DNA of 64,000 nt from Prevotella veroralis DSM 19559 = JCM 6290 (GCF_000377625.1 NZ_KB898327.1:62001-126000); one strand, 5' to 3'; shown: positions 8,358-17,422, counted from the stretch's first letter. Made by a program: numbers and translations. The notes: generated by a model not told the origin, from the letters alone.

Positions 8358-9919
8358 TGCTTCCCACCCTAAAAGATAAAAAATATATAGGAAAAAAAGG
8401 AAATGGAATAAAAACCATTGCATCAAACACATTTGTATTATTTATACGAATGTTGTTTATGACATTAGTAAACCTTTATACTGTACGCTGTGTATTGGAG
8501 GGTTTAGGGCTTATTGATTATGGCATATTAAACGCAGTCGCAGGTATTGTAACAGCAAGTACATGTCTTAGTGGCGTATTAGCTCTTTCTACTCAGCGTT
8601 TCTATTCTTATGCAATGGGGAAAGAAAAAAATGAACGCTTAAAAGAGATCTTTTCGGCAAGCCTCAACTTAGTCATTATATTATCTATTTTACTTTTCAT
8701 CATATGCATCACTTTAGGCTCATGGTTTGTTAACACGCAATTAAATATACCATTAATTAGGCAGTCTGCTGCACAATGGCTGTTAATTCTATCTCTTATA
8801 TCATTTATCTTTAGTATCTTACAGATTCCATATATGGGAGCTGTCTTTGCTCACGAAGATATGAAAATTTACACTATTATATCAATTTTAGACTGCTTAT
8901 TTAAACTAATAGTAGCAATTAATATCAAAAACACACAAATAGATAGTCTTATTTTCTATGGATTAGGCTTTACCATCATAGCTTTGTTTGATTTACTGGC
9001 ATATATCATTGTCGCCAAAAGTAAATACAGAGAATGCCGTTATACAAGAATAAAATCAAAGAAAATGATGAAAGAGTTAATATCATTTTCCGGTTGGACC
9101 TTTTATGGTTCACTTGCAGGAGTGGGCATGACACAAGGTAGCACCATTCTACTTAATATCTTCTTTGGTCCAATTGTAAATGCAGCGTTCAATATTGGAA
9201 ACCAAGTATATAATGCCTTGAATTCACTTAGTAATAGCATGGTATTTGCATTTCGTCCTGCAATGATAAAAGCTTACTCTGGAGGACAACATAACTATTT
9301 GGACACACTTTTTTCTATTAATAACAGAATCTTAGTAAACCTGCTTATAAGTATTGCAATTCCACTGCTTTTAGAAACGAAGACTATTCTCACTTTATGG
9401 TTAGGAGATATAACAGATAATATGGTCACTTTCACACAATTGTATATCATTTTTGAGATTATATTAACAATGCATAACCCTATTACCATTATTGTTCAGG
9501 CTACAGGGAGGATAAAACTATATTCAATGATTGTAGAATCTATGACTATTTTATGTCTCCCTATCTCATGGATGTTATTTAAAATGGGATTCTCAGCATC
9601 ATATTTGTTCTATACAATGATTGTAATATGTTTCATAGCCCATATAGCTCGTTTGATAATTTTGAAAAAAATATATCAGGAATTTGATTTATCTAATTAT
9701 CTTATAAAAATCATTCTTCCAGCTATCGTAACATTCTCTATTACTTATAGCTTTATTTTACATTTTCATCAACAAATCCACAATGTAATACTCAAGCTAC
9801 TTGTTGTCTGTATTTCTTCATTTATATTAACAGTACTCATTGCATTCTTCATCAACACTTCACATGAAGAGCGAAAGATTATAAAACAATATATTATCAA
9901 AAAAAGAAAATGGGATTAA
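8357..9919 (+). CDS. polysaccharide flippase (Wzx-like, MATE/MOP superfamily)
   Basis: A polytopic inner-membrane protein expected to flip lipid-linked repeat units to the periplasmic side. Its 520 residues contain about 12-14 hydrophobic helices across the whole length. It has features of oligosaccharide flippases, such as the early VNLYTVRCVLEGLGLIDYGI segment and the LISFSGWTFYGSLAGVGM helix before the second half. Base composition is noticeably AT-richer than the SLBB gene upstream, a common sign of the variable core of a capsule locus. The start overlaps the preceding stop and the end overlaps the next gene by 10 bp. Confidence 0.88.
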   Translation: MLPTLKDKKYIGKKGNGIKTIASNTFVLFIRMLFMTLVNLYTVRCVLEGLGLIDYGILNAVAGIVTASTCLSGVLALSTQRFYSYAMGKEKNERLKEIFSASLNLVIILSILLFIICITLGSWFVNTQLNIPLIRQSAAQWLLILSLISFIFSILQIPYMGAVFAHEDMKIYTIISILDCLFKLIVAINIKNTQIDSLIFYGLGFTIIALFDLLAYIIVAKSKYRECRYTRIKSKKMMKELISFSGWTFYGSLAGVGMTQGSTILLNIFFGPIVNAAFNIGNQVYNALNSLSNSMVFAFRPAMIKAYSGGQHNYLDTLFSINNRILVNLLISIAIPLLLETKTILTLWLGDITDNMVTFTQLYIIFEIILTMHNPITIIVQATGRIKLYSMIVESMTILCLPISWMLFKMGFSASYLFYTMIVICFIAHIARLIILKKIYQEFDLSNYLIKIILPAIVTFSITYSFILHFHQQIHNVILKLLVVCISSFILTVLIAFFINTSHEERKIIKQYIIKKRKWD

Positions 9920-10965
9920 TTCTTGCTGTAATATTCATTTCCACTCTTTTGGTATCTTTCATAGAGAAATATATGAAGCATGCACAACTCCCTTTTTTCA
10001 TTCTTATGGGATTTGTACTGATTTTTGTTGCAGGTTTCCGTGAAATCGGCATAGATCCAGACTCTCCAAATTATGCGACTTTATACCAACATCCAGACAG
10101 TCCAAGTCTTATAAGCCATATGGAATATTCTTTTATCTTGATTGCCATATTACTGAATAAAATATCAGACTCACCACATGCCATTTTTTTTGTATATGCC
10201 ATTATGGGAGTAACGCTGAAAATGCTGGCTTTTAAAAAATATTCTGACCAATATATCCTATCACTTGCTATCTATTTATGCTATTTTTATGAACTTCATG
10301 AACTAACTCAGATTAGAGCTGGAGTTGCTTCAGGTTTTTTTCTTATCTCTATCCTTTACACTGCAGAAAAGAAAAGAAAAAAAGCCGCACTCTTCATCTT
10401 TTTAGCTATTCTATTCCATGTATCAGCAATAGCTCTTCTCCCAACACTCTTCTTGGGGAACAAACCTTTGAACAAAAAGGAACTGCTAATCTTATATGTG
10501 GCAATCCCCTTGGGTTATATCATTTATTTTACAGGAACTTCTATACTATTCAATACAAACATCCCACTTATTGGAGACAAATTATCATTCTATCAAAAAA
10601 CAACAGAAAAGGGTATTGGTATTGTTGAAATGGAATTACTTAACCCAGTATATCTTTTGAATATCCTCATATTTTACTTTCTCCTAATATTCCAGAATAC
10701 AATTTCAGAAAAAAATAAGTATGCACCCTTATTACTCAAAGTTTACGCAATAGGATTATTCCTTTACACATCATTGGGTTTTTTACCAGTTTTGTCTTTG
10801 CGTCTTAGTGAACTTTACTACATAGTACATATTTATATGATAGGTTCTCTTTATTACACTATTAAGCCACGATGGGCAAGCTTGCTATTCATAGCTATAA
10901 TTTGTATAATGCTATACGCCTTTGGCCTACCTCACATGGGATTATCAGAATTAGTAAAAATATAA
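9910..10965 (+). CDS. O-antigen/EPS polymerase (EpsG-like Wzy)
   Basis: A probable polymerase joining repeat units in the periplasm. The protein is 351 residues with about ten hydrophobic segments. The region FVAGFREIGIDPDSPNYATLY near residue 40 is typical of EpsG-family polymerases (arginine plus an acidic/Tyr pattern after the second helix). LHELTQIRAGVASGFFLISI around residue 130 and ILFHVSAIALLP near 175 are also family hallmarks. Wzy proteins are very diverse, so the assignment rests on topology, these motifs and position directly after the flippase, which it overlaps by 10 bp. Confidence 0.8.
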   Translation: MGLILAVIFISTLLVSFIEKYMKHAQLPFFILMGFVLIFVAGFREIGIDPDSPNYATLYQHPDSPSLISHMEYSFILIAILLNKISDSPHAIFFVYAIMGVTLKMLAFKKYSDQYILSLAIYLCYFYELHELTQIRAGVASGFFLISILYTAEKKRKKAALFIFLAILFHVSAIALLPTLFLGNKPLNKKELLILYVAIPLGYIIYFTGTSILFNTNIPLIGDKLSFYQKTTEKGIGIVEMELLNPVYLLNILIFYFLLIFQNTISEKNKYAPLLLKVYAIGLFLYTSLGFLPVLSLRLSELYYIVHIYMIGSLYYTIKPRWASLLFIAIICIMLYAFGLPHMGLSELVKI

Positions 10966-10980
10966 AACATTAGATATAAA

Positions 10981-11380
10981 ATGAAGCAAATTATTATTAA
11001 TATCATCAAGTGTCTAGGTACATTATGTTCCTATATTCATCCTGAAGAGATAAACAAATGTATTCATACTCTTAAAAATAATCCTTATACAGGTTATGTG
11101 CAAAATAAATTTGCATACTTGGGAAAATATATCATAATGTGGAGCCCATATGCTCTGTTAGGTACACAAGACATACATATCAGTAATAACGTTGTTATAG
11201 AAAGCGGTGTACAGCTTGCTACCCATTGTGCCAGCAATTATATAAACCAGAAATTCGTATCGGAAATAATACACTTATTAGGCATAACACACATATGCTG
11301 TTGTTACGACTATTCCTCCATATCCAATAGCAGTAGAAAATCCCACTAAAATAATCAAAATCTTTCTAATCAGAATTAAA
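10981..11380 (+). pseudogene. disrupted hexapeptide-repeat acyltransferase
   Basis: The open frame from 10981 gives only 122 residues and loses sense after about residue 83. Reading on in other frames restores an acyltransferase. Frame 1 ends in NVVIESGVQLATHCA; from 11241 the next frame gives YKPEIRIGNNTLIRHNTHM; from about 11297 the third frame gives AVVTTIPPYPIAVENPTKII, the usual C-terminal end of left-handed beta-helix acyltransferases. This needs a one-base shift near 11225-11240 and a loss of roughly 50-70 residues of hexapeptide repeats near 11290-11300. The C-terminal remnant runs in frame and without a stop into the next gene. It was probably a CysE/WcaF-like O-acetyltransferase acting on the capsule. 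A sequencing error could explain the frameshift but not the missing middle. Confidence 0.82.
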
Positions 11381-12526
11381 ATGAAAGCAAGAGTTATAGC
11401 ATATTATTTACCACAATTCCATCCTATTCCTGAAAATGATAAGGCATGGGGAAAAGGTTTTACTGAATGGACGAATGTCGCAAGTGCTAAACCTCAGTTC
11501 AAGGGTCATTACCAACCAAGAATACCTGCTGATTTGGGATTTTACGATTTGCGCCTCTCTGAAGTAAGAGAACAGCAGGCACGAATGGCGAAAGAAGCTG
11601 GGATAGAGGGATTTTGCTATTGGCATTACTGGTTTGGAAATAATAAGAGACTATTGGAGCGACCTTTCCAGGAAGTTTTAAACTCTGGCAAACCAGACTT
11701 TCCTTTCTGCTTAGCATGGGCAAACCATGACTGGACGACAAAGACATGGAAAAATAATGGTAAACCTGCAATGATAGCAAAACAACTATATCCAGGTGAA
11801 GAAGATTATAGACAACACTTCTACACTGTATTGCCTGCTTTTAAAGACCATCGATACATCACAGTTGATGCAAAACCTTTATTCGCAATATTCGACCCTT
11901 ATTCATTTAAAGATATAAGAAACTTTATTGAAGTGTGGAGAAACTTAGCAAAAGAAAATGGGTTAAAAGGAATTCATTTTATAGCTATATGCAACAACAC
12001 CTCAACAATAAAAAGGATTGCAGATGGAAGTATAAAAAGGGTTCTGCCAAATACTAAAAGCAGTGTTGAAGTGTATAAAGAAATGCTTTCATTAGGTTTT
12101 GATGGATTAAATTCTTTTGGGAAATCACGAGGTGAGATGCTTGCCTTAGGTAGAATTAGACGAACAGTACGATTCCTTTTACAAAAAAATATATCTTGGT
12201 TTCCCTCACTTAAGTATGATTATGCAAAAGTAACAAAACATTTCTTCTCTCCCGAAGACAGATGGGATAACATATACCCCACTATTATGCCACAATGGGA
12301 CAGAACTCCGAGAGCAGGAAAGCATGAAGGAATCTACATCAATTCAACCCCTGAAAACTTTAAGAAGCATATAGAAGAGGCATTAGAAGTAATAAAAGAA
12401 AAACCAAAAGAACATAAGATACTATTTCTCCGTTCATGGAACGAATGGGGAGAAGGCAATTATGTGGAGCCTGATCTAAAATATGGTCACAAGTTCCTCG
12501 AGGCAATCAAGGCATCTGTATTTTAA
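11381..12526 (+). CDS. WbsX-like glycan protein (GH99-like domain)
   Basis: A 381-residue protein of the WbsX family found in O-antigen and capsule clusters, with a glycoside hydrolase 99-like barrel. Diagnostic stretches are IAYYLPQFHPIPENDKAWGK, GFTEWTNVASAKPQF, HYQPRIPADLGFYDL, GFCYWHYWFGNNKRLLERP, FCLAWANHDWT near residue 110 and SWNEWGEGNYVEPD near residue 350. Family members are annotated as putative glycosyltransferases, but the fold is that of a glycosidase and the biochemical role is unsettled. The frame is open upstream into the acyltransferase remnant (from 11288), with no other ATG, so 11381 is the likely start. It lies in the capsule operon, 19 bp before the next glycosyltransferase. 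Confidence 0.87.
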   Translation: MKARVIAYYLPQFHPIPENDKAWGKGFTEWTNVASAKPQFKGHYQPRIPADLGFYDLRLSEVREQQARMAKEAGIEGFCYWHYWFGNNKRLLERPFQEVLNSGKPDFPFCLAWANHDWTTKTWKNNGKPAMIAKQLYPGEEDYRQHFYTVLPAFKDHRYITVDAKPLFAIFDPYSFKDIRNFIEVWRNLAKENGLKGIHFIAICNNTSTIKRIADGSIKRVLPNTKSSVEVYKEMLSLGFDGLNSFGKSRGEMLALGRIRRTVRFLLQKNISWFPSLKYDYAKVTKHFFSPEDRWDNIYPTIMPQWDRTPRAGKHEGIYINSTPENFKKHIEEALEVIKEKPKEHKILFLRSWNEWGEGNYVEPDLKYGHKFLEAIKASVF

Positions 12527-12545
12527 TAAATAATCGAAACAACAC

Positions 12546-13472
12546 ATGTATAATATTCCTATTCTATTCATAATATTTCGACGCAAAGACACTGCGCTAA
12601 AAAGTTTTGAGCGAATAAAACAAGTAAAGCCAGCAAAACTATACATTGCTTGCGATGGTGCGCGTGAAAATATAAAAGGCGAAGCTGAATTGGTAAAAGA
12701 AACTCAAGAATCTATTCTTCAACAAATAGATTGGGAATGCGAAGTAAAAACACTATTTAGAACAAAGAATCTAGGTTGCTGCATGGGTGTATATACAGCT
12801 ATCAATTGGTTATTTGAAAACGAAGAGAAAGGGATTATAATAGAAGATGACTGTGTCCTCCAACAATCTTTTTTCCCTTTTGCAGAAGAACTATTAGATA
12901 GATATGAAAAAGATGAACGTGTTGCGATGATTGATGCTGCAAATTATATTAAAAATGTTATTATCCCCGACTCGTATGGCTTTAGCAGATTCAAATCAAC
13001 GAATGGCTGGGCAACCTGGAAACGTGCGTGGAAAAATATGGATTTAAACATGAATTGGAAAAATACTCCTTATTTTAAATCCATCATTAAAAATAACGGA
13101 TATGATGGGAAAGATATACACTACTGGAAATATCGTATAAAAGCTATTGAGCATAACTATGTCAGCGCATGGGATTGGCAGTGGTATTTTACGATGGCAG
13201 CCCATAATCAATTAGGAATATATCCAAAAACAAGTCTTATTAGTAATATTGGATTTGGAGAAGATGCCACCCACACTACAGGATCTACAATTCCAAGCCG
13301 ATACAAAGCAAATGAAGAAATAGTATTTCCCCTACAACACCCTAAATATGTTGTACCTTACGAAGACTTTGAACAAGGCTTTTACAAGAGCAACAATACG
13401 TTTAGGAACACTATACTACAACTCATTCCATTCAGTCTAAAAACAATACTAAAGAAATGGATCAGAGGATAA
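12546..13472 (+). CDS. glycosyltransferase (GT-A fold, GNT-I-like)
   Basis: A 308-residue probable glycosyltransferase. The N-terminus IPILFIIFRRKDTALKSF and YIACDGARENIKGE match the beta-strand/loop start of GT-A enzymes. KNLGCCMGVYTAINWLFEN is followed by IIIEDDCVLQQSFFPF near residue 100, where EDD occupies the metal/sugar-nucleotide DXD position. STNGWATWKRAWKNMD and SAWDWQWYFTMAAHNQLGIY resemble acceptor-side motifs of nucleotide-diphospho-sugar transferases. There is no signal peptide or membrane helix, so it should act at the cytoplasmic face on the lipid-linked intermediate. Donor and acceptor are not predictable. It lies between the WbsX-like gene and the LicD gene in the same operon. 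Confidence 0.78.
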   Translation: MYNIPILFIIFRRKDTALKSFERIKQVKPAKLYIACDGARENIKGEAELVKETQESILQQIDWECEVKTLFRTKNLGCCMGVYTAINWLFENEEKGIIIEDDCVLQQSFFPFAEELLDRYEKDERVAMIDAANYIKNVIIPDSYGFSRFKSTNGWATWKRAWKNMDLNMNWKNTPYFKSIIKNNGYDGKDIHYWKYRIKAIEHNYVSAWDWQWYFTMAAHNQLGIYPKTSLISNIGFGEDATHTTGSTIPSRYKANEEIVFPLQHPKYVVPYEDFEQGFYKSNNTFRNTILQLIPFSLKTILKKWIRG

Positions 13473-13495
13473 AATACTAATAACAGAAATTAAAT

Positions 13496-14197
13496 ATGAA
13501 ATTAAATATTCCTACATCAAAAGGTAATTATTCTTTTCGCTTTGTGCCCATCTATCCAGGCATAAAGCCTATTAACAAAGAAAGGGCGAAAGAAAATCTT
13601 TCTTTGTTAAAACACATATGCAATACGCACAACTTAGAATTTATTCTTTTCTTTGGTACACTCTTAGGAGCAGTGAGAGAACATGATTTTATTTCTCATG
13701 ATGAAGATATTGATATCGTACTTCCAATTACAGACTTAGAACGTTTTAAAGACATACTTTTCATATTGAGAGAAAATGGTTTTGAAGTCGTGCGTTTTGA
13801 GAGGAGAGGATTTATGTCAATAATGCGTAAAGGAGAATATATTGATATCTATTTTTTTACGCCCTATGCAAAAGACAGAAGATTAGCTACTTGTATATGT
13901 GAACTTTGCGAAGTAAAATATATAAACAATACGACTCAAATAGAATTCCAAGGAGAATCTTATACTGTACCGAAAGAAAGTGAGGCTTTATTAAACTTCC
14001 TTTATGGAAAGGATTGGCGCACCCCTATCCCCATGTTTAATTTTAAAATGAGCAAGACAGAAAGAACAAAAGCCTTTCTTATACAATATATCAAGGTATT
14101 ACTGCCACATACGATGACAGAATTCATTCAAGACATTAAAAGTAGAAAAAGAATAAATTTCTTTAAACAAAAAGCATACACTATACTAAACAAATAA
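13496..14197 (+). CDS. LicD family phosphotransferase
   Basis: LicD proteins transfer a phospho-headgroup (classically phosphocholine from CDP-choline) to a glycan. The 233 residues include the family hallmark ILFFGTLLGAVREHDFISHD followed by EDIDIVLP around residues 50-80, where the DED/DIDI aspartates bind metal as in nucleotidyltransferases. FLYGKDWRTPIP near residue 165 is a second LicD hallmark. It sits 12 bp before a gene encoding a cytidylyltransferase-aminotransferase fusion, which would supply a CMP- or CDP-activated headgroup. This suggests that the capsule repeat carries a charged phospho- or phosphono-substituent. The actual headgroup is an inference. Confidence 0.85.
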   Translation: MKLNIPTSKGNYSFRFVPIYPGIKPINKERAKENLSLLKHICNTHNLEFILFFGTLLGAVREHDFISHDEDIDIVLPITDLERFKDILFILRENGFEVVRFERRGFMSIMRKGEYIDIYFFTPYAKDRRLATCICELCEVKYINNTTQIEFQGESYTVPKESEALLNFLYGKDWRTPIPMFNFKMSKTERTKAFLIQYIKVLLPHTMTEFIQDIKSRKRINFFKQKAYTILNK

Positions 14198-14209
14198 TCA
14201 TATTGAAAT

Positions 14210-16021
14210 ATGCAAGCAATCATATTAGCTGCTGGAATGGGTAGGCGACTTGGAGAATACACAAAGGACAATACGAAATGTATGCTGTCCGTCAATGGTG
14301 TCAAACTGATTGACAGAACTTTAACAATGCTCTCCCATCTGGAGATTAAACGTGTTATCATTGTAGTCGGCTACCAAGGGCAGAATCTTATTGCCCACAT
14401 AGGACAGCGCTATAATGACAAATTAAAAATAGAATTCATCGACAATCCAGTCTACGAAAAGACGAACAATATTTATTCTCTTGCACTTACTCAAGACAGA
14501 ATATCAGAAGATGATACAATTCTATTGGAATCAGACCTCATCTACGAGGAAAGTTTATTGCAAATGATCATAGATAATCCTTTCCCTAATCTTGCCCTTG
14601 TCGCAAAATGGGAATCTTGGATGGATGGAACTGTCGTCCGCATAGATGACGAAAACAATATTATAAACTTTATTCCCCAAAAAGCCTTCAACTACAAGGA
14701 GGCAGACCAGTATTACAAAACTGTAAACATTTATAAGTTCAGCAAAGATTTTTCCAAACATAGGTTTCTTCCTTTCCTCAAAGCCTACTGCGAAGCTATA
14801 GGAAACAATGAATACTATGAACAAGTACTACGTATCATCACTTTCCTTGACGGTTCAGACTTCAAGGCATTACCAATCGGAGACAGAAAGTGGTATGAAA
14901 TCGATGACATACAGGATCTTGATATTGCAGAAACAATCTTTGCCCCAAAAGAAAAAAGCCTATCCCGATATGAGATGCGTTACGGAGGTTATTGGAGATT
15001 CCCTAAATTATTAGATTTCTGCTATTTAGTTAATCCTTTCTTCCCTCCACAACGAATGAAGGACGAGTTACGTGCCAATTTTGACACTCTACTGACAGAG
15101 TATCCATCGGGAATGTATGTTAACTCTCTGTTGGCAGGTAAATATTTGGGAATTCGTCAGAGTTATATAGTTGTAGGGAATGGTGCAGCAGAATTAATCA
15201 AAAGTTTGATGGGGATGATAAATGGGAAAATTGGAGTTGTCTACCCGACTTTCATGGAATACCCTAATAGGAAAAATAAAGATGATATAATTGCATATCT
15301 TCCTCAGAACATGGACATGTCATACAATATAAATGACTTGATGGCTTTCTTTGCCCATAAGGAAATAAGCAGTCTACTTATAATCAACCCAGATAATCCT
15401 TCTGGCAACTTTATACCAATCAGCGATATAATCAATCTTATTCAATGGGGAAAAGAAAAAGGCATACGGATTATAATAGATGAATCTTTCGTAGATTTTA
15501 CTGATGATTATTCTCATAACAGCCTTTGCCATGATGATATATTAAAATCTAACCCTAACCTTATAGTCATAAAGAGCATTTCAAAGAGTTATGGCGTACC
15601 TGGACTACGTCTTGGAATCATGGCCTCTTCAGATTCCGACCTAATAGATGCTGTCAAAAAAGATGTGGCAATATGGAATATTAATTCTTTTGCAGAATTT
15701 TACATGCAAATCTTTGGTAAATATACCAAAGATTACCAACATGCTTGTGAGAAGTTCATCATAGAGCGTCGACGTTTTAAAAGATTATTGGATCAGATAC
15801 CTTTCATACATGTTATCCCATCACAGGCCAATTATTTCTTAACTGAAATTACAAGTCGGTTCACATCAAAGCAGCTAACCCAGAAACTACTTAATGAGTA
15901 TAATATTCTCATTAAAGACTGTGACAACAAAGATGGATTAAAAGGGAAAAACTATATACGCATTGCCATCCGAACTAAAGAGGATAATGACAGGTTAGTT
16001 GCCGCACTCAAAAGTATTTAG
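14210..16021 (+). CDS. bifunctional cytidylyltransferase-aminotransferase (PntC-like)
   Basis: A 603-residue two-domain enzyme. Residues 1-245 are a LicC-type nucleotidyltransferase: MQAIILAAGMGRRLGEYT, KCMLSVNGVKLIDR, VVGYQGQNL, NPVYEKTNNIYSL, ILLESDLIYEE. Residues about 255-603 are a fold-type I PLP aminotransferase related to HisC: GNGAAELIKSL, INPDNPSGNF, IIIDESFVDF and SISKSYGVPGLRLG, with Lys459 as the PLP lysine. The same domain order and size is known from PntC of Treponema denticola, which makes 2-aminoethylphosphonate and activates it with CTP. With LicD directly upstream, the likely product is a CMP-activated amino-headgroup for the capsule. PEP mutase and phosphonopyruvate decarboxylase are not in the window, so a phosphonate substrate is a hypothesis; a phosphoethanolamine- or choline-like use is possible. 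Confidence 0.82.
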   Translation: MQAIILAAGMGRRLGEYTKDNTKCMLSVNGVKLIDRTLTMLSHLEIKRVIIVVGYQGQNLIAHIGQRYNDKLKIEFIDNPVYEKTNNIYSLALTQDRISEDDTILLESDLIYEESLLQMIIDNPFPNLALVAKWESWMDGTVVRIDDENNIINFIPQKAFNYKEADQYYKTVNIYKFSKDFSKHRFLPFLKAYCEAIGNNEYYEQVLRIITFLDGSDFKALPIGDRKWYEIDDIQDLDIAETIFAPKEKSLSRYEMRYGGYWRFPKLLDFCYLVNPFFPPQRMKDELRANFDTLLTEYPSGMYVNSLLAGKYLGIRQSYIVVGNGAAELIKSLMGMINGKIGVVYPTFMEYPNRKNKDDIIAYLPQNMDMSYNINDLMAFFAHKEISSLLIINPDNPSGNFIPISDIINLIQWGKEKGIRIIIDESFVDFTDDYSHNSLCHDDILKSNPNLIVIKSISKSYGVPGLRLGIMASSDSDLIDAVKKDVAIWNINSFAEFYMQIFGKYTKDYQHACEKFIIERRRFKRLLDQIPFIHVIPSQANYFLTEITSRFTSKQLTQKLLNEYNILIKDCDNKDGLKGKNYIRIAIRTKEDNDRLVAALKSI

Positions 16022-16097
16022 GCATTCTGTTATAAATTCGACCTACAAAATAATATACTAAGGTTTTCTCATAAAAAACCTTTATCAGAGAGGATTC

Positions 16098-16186
16098 AAG
16101 TTGCTATCACTTTTAACATTTCACATAATATCCTTATTATAAGAAGTTTACAAAGTATATTTATGTGACAGGAGTGACAGCAACTT
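16098..16186. repeat. imperfect 89-bp hairpin after the capsule operon
   Basis: AAGTTGCTATCACT at 16098-16111 faces AGTGACAGCAACTT at 16173-16186, and inside it TCACATAA (16121-16128) faces TTATGTGA (16161-16168). It lies between the end of the capsule operon and a wrecked gene. It could act as a transcript end structure or be a small repeat element; there is no poly-T tail. Confidence 0.6.
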
Positions 16187-16202
16187 TGAAAACTGAAGTG
16201 AA

Positions 16203-16567
16203 TTAATCACGCATACAGAAAAATGTATAGATGGAGGTGGACTTCATCTTCGTCCCTTCCCTGTCAACTCCACTCAAGATGCGCTCTGCACTAAAAACAC
16301 TTATCTGGGACTGTCTGGCTTCTCCCCGGAACACAGGTAAAGGGATTCTCTCTACAGGAACACTATCCAGAAAAAGGAAGTCGAATGGGATATGTACGCT
16401 TTTAGCAAAGTCCTCAAACTGCTTAATCGTAAGTGCTTTCGTGCCACCCAGCATGCCAAAGCAACTCTGGGATGGCTATCCATATAGCCATTTACTGTAA
16501 GACCCGCACGTTGAATAGCCCAATCATAACGATCCGGAGACAGATTGATTCTGTTAGCAGTTGCCAT
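16203..16567 (-). pseudogene. frameshifted N-terminal remnant of an XRE/ImmA-IrrE type protein
   Basis: Two overlapping minus-strand frames join into one recognisable N-terminus. The first (from ATG 16567) gives ANRINLSPDRYDWAIQRAGL and continues to HPRVAL. After a one-base shift near 16450 the second gives LGGTKALTIKQFEDFAKSV, then HIPFDFLFLDSVPVERIPLP and VFRGE. This is the pattern of the helix-turn-helix region and linker of proteins with an ImmA/IrrE-like metallopeptidase domain, often paired with a toxin or in mobile elements. The reading ends at 16203, where the peptidase domain (HExxH) should begin, and no such motif follows. It is a truncated, frameshifted relic, possibly of a toxin-antitoxin or phage module inserted next to the capsule genes. 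Confidence 0.65.
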
Positions 16568-16587
16568 TTCCTATGTATATATCACTG

Positions 16588-16595
16588 CAAATGTA
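16588..16595 (-). promoter_or_regulatory. -7 box TACATTTG for the relic gene
   Basis: Reads TACATTTG on the minus strand, 21 bp upstream of the relic's ATG. The promoter appears intact although the gene is broken. Confidence 0.4.
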
Positions 16596-16663
16596 CAATA
16601 TTTTCTGAACGATCCCAAATTTCACAAGAACTTATCTAAAAAGACAAAATATCCATCTAAAAA

Positions 16664-17422
16664 TCAGAACCTAAACTCGAAGAGTTTGTAGAGATACTTG
16701 AGCGAGATTAAGAGCTGATTACTATATATTCCGTTCTCTCGGCAAGCACGAGTATCTTCCTGCAAAAGTAATCGGTGGCTACGAATACCATTCGTGCTCG
16801 CTCCGCCATTACGCATCGTAACAAAGTCAAGATTAAGATATTTCGACTTTATCTTATGGACACAAAACATGCGAACAACCATCTCAAAATCGGCACCAAT
16901 CTTATAATCGAGCTTGTAAAAACCTATCTTTTGATAAACTTCCCGGCGTACATACAATGAGGGATGGGCTGGCATAAAGCCGAAACGAACCCAAAAAGGG
17001 GAGAAGATTTTAGATGAGTAATAACGCGTAATCTTATCTGGTTCGCCGTCATGAATGAAGTGTATGTCGCCATACACAGCCTCTAAAGTATCATCTTCGA
17101 ATGGTTTCGCCAACTTAGAGACTATATCGTTTGATGTAAAATAATCATCCGAATTAAGGATTCCAATAACGTCTCCCGTCGCCATTGCTATCCCTTTGTT
17201 CATTGCATCATATATACCACGGTCTTTTTCTGATACCCATTTCACGGAATAAGAAGTTGTTTTAGAGGCGTATGCACGAATCATATCTACCGTTGCGTCC
17301 GTAGATTCACCATCTACTATAATGTGTTCAATATCGCGATAATCCTGTCGCAAGACAGAATCTAAGGTATCTTGCAATGTTTTTTCACTATTAAAAGTTG
17401 CTGTGATAATAGATACTTTCAT
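16664..17422 (-). CDS. family 2 glycosyltransferase
   Basis: A 252-residue GT2 enzyme: MKVSIITATFNSEKTLQDTL at the N-terminus, IEHIIVDGESTDATVDMI, SEKDRGIYDAMNKGIAMATG and VIGILNSDDYFTSND near residue 90, where the acidic triplet binds metal and the sugar nucleotide. AVYGDIHFIHDGEPDKI and HPSLYVRREVYQKIGFY match WcaA-like transferases used in colanic acid, capsule and O-antigen synthesis. No membrane helix is evident. It is encoded opposite to the main capsule series, separated from it by the relic gene and hairpin, and has its own promoter-like box at 17515-17522. It may add a sugar to the same polymer or belong to an independent glycan. Confidence 0.9.
   Translation of the reverse strand: MKVSIITATFNSEKTLQDTLDSVLRQDYRDIEHIIVDGESTDATVDMIRAYASKTTSYSVKWVSEKDRGIYDAMNKGIAMATGDVIGILNSDDYFTSNDIVSKLAKPFEDDTLEAVYGDIHFIHDGEPDKITRYYSSKIFSPFWVRFGFMPAHPSLYVRREVYQKIGFYKLDYKIGADFEMVVRMFCVHKIKSKYLNLDFVTMRNGGASTNGIRSHRLLLQEDTRACRENGIYSNQLLISLKYLYKLFEFRF

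Noticed and set aside
11226-11349. C-terminal part of the 122-residue frame as a real small protein
   Set aside because: The peptide after residue 83 is out of frame; the other frames read as acyltransferase.
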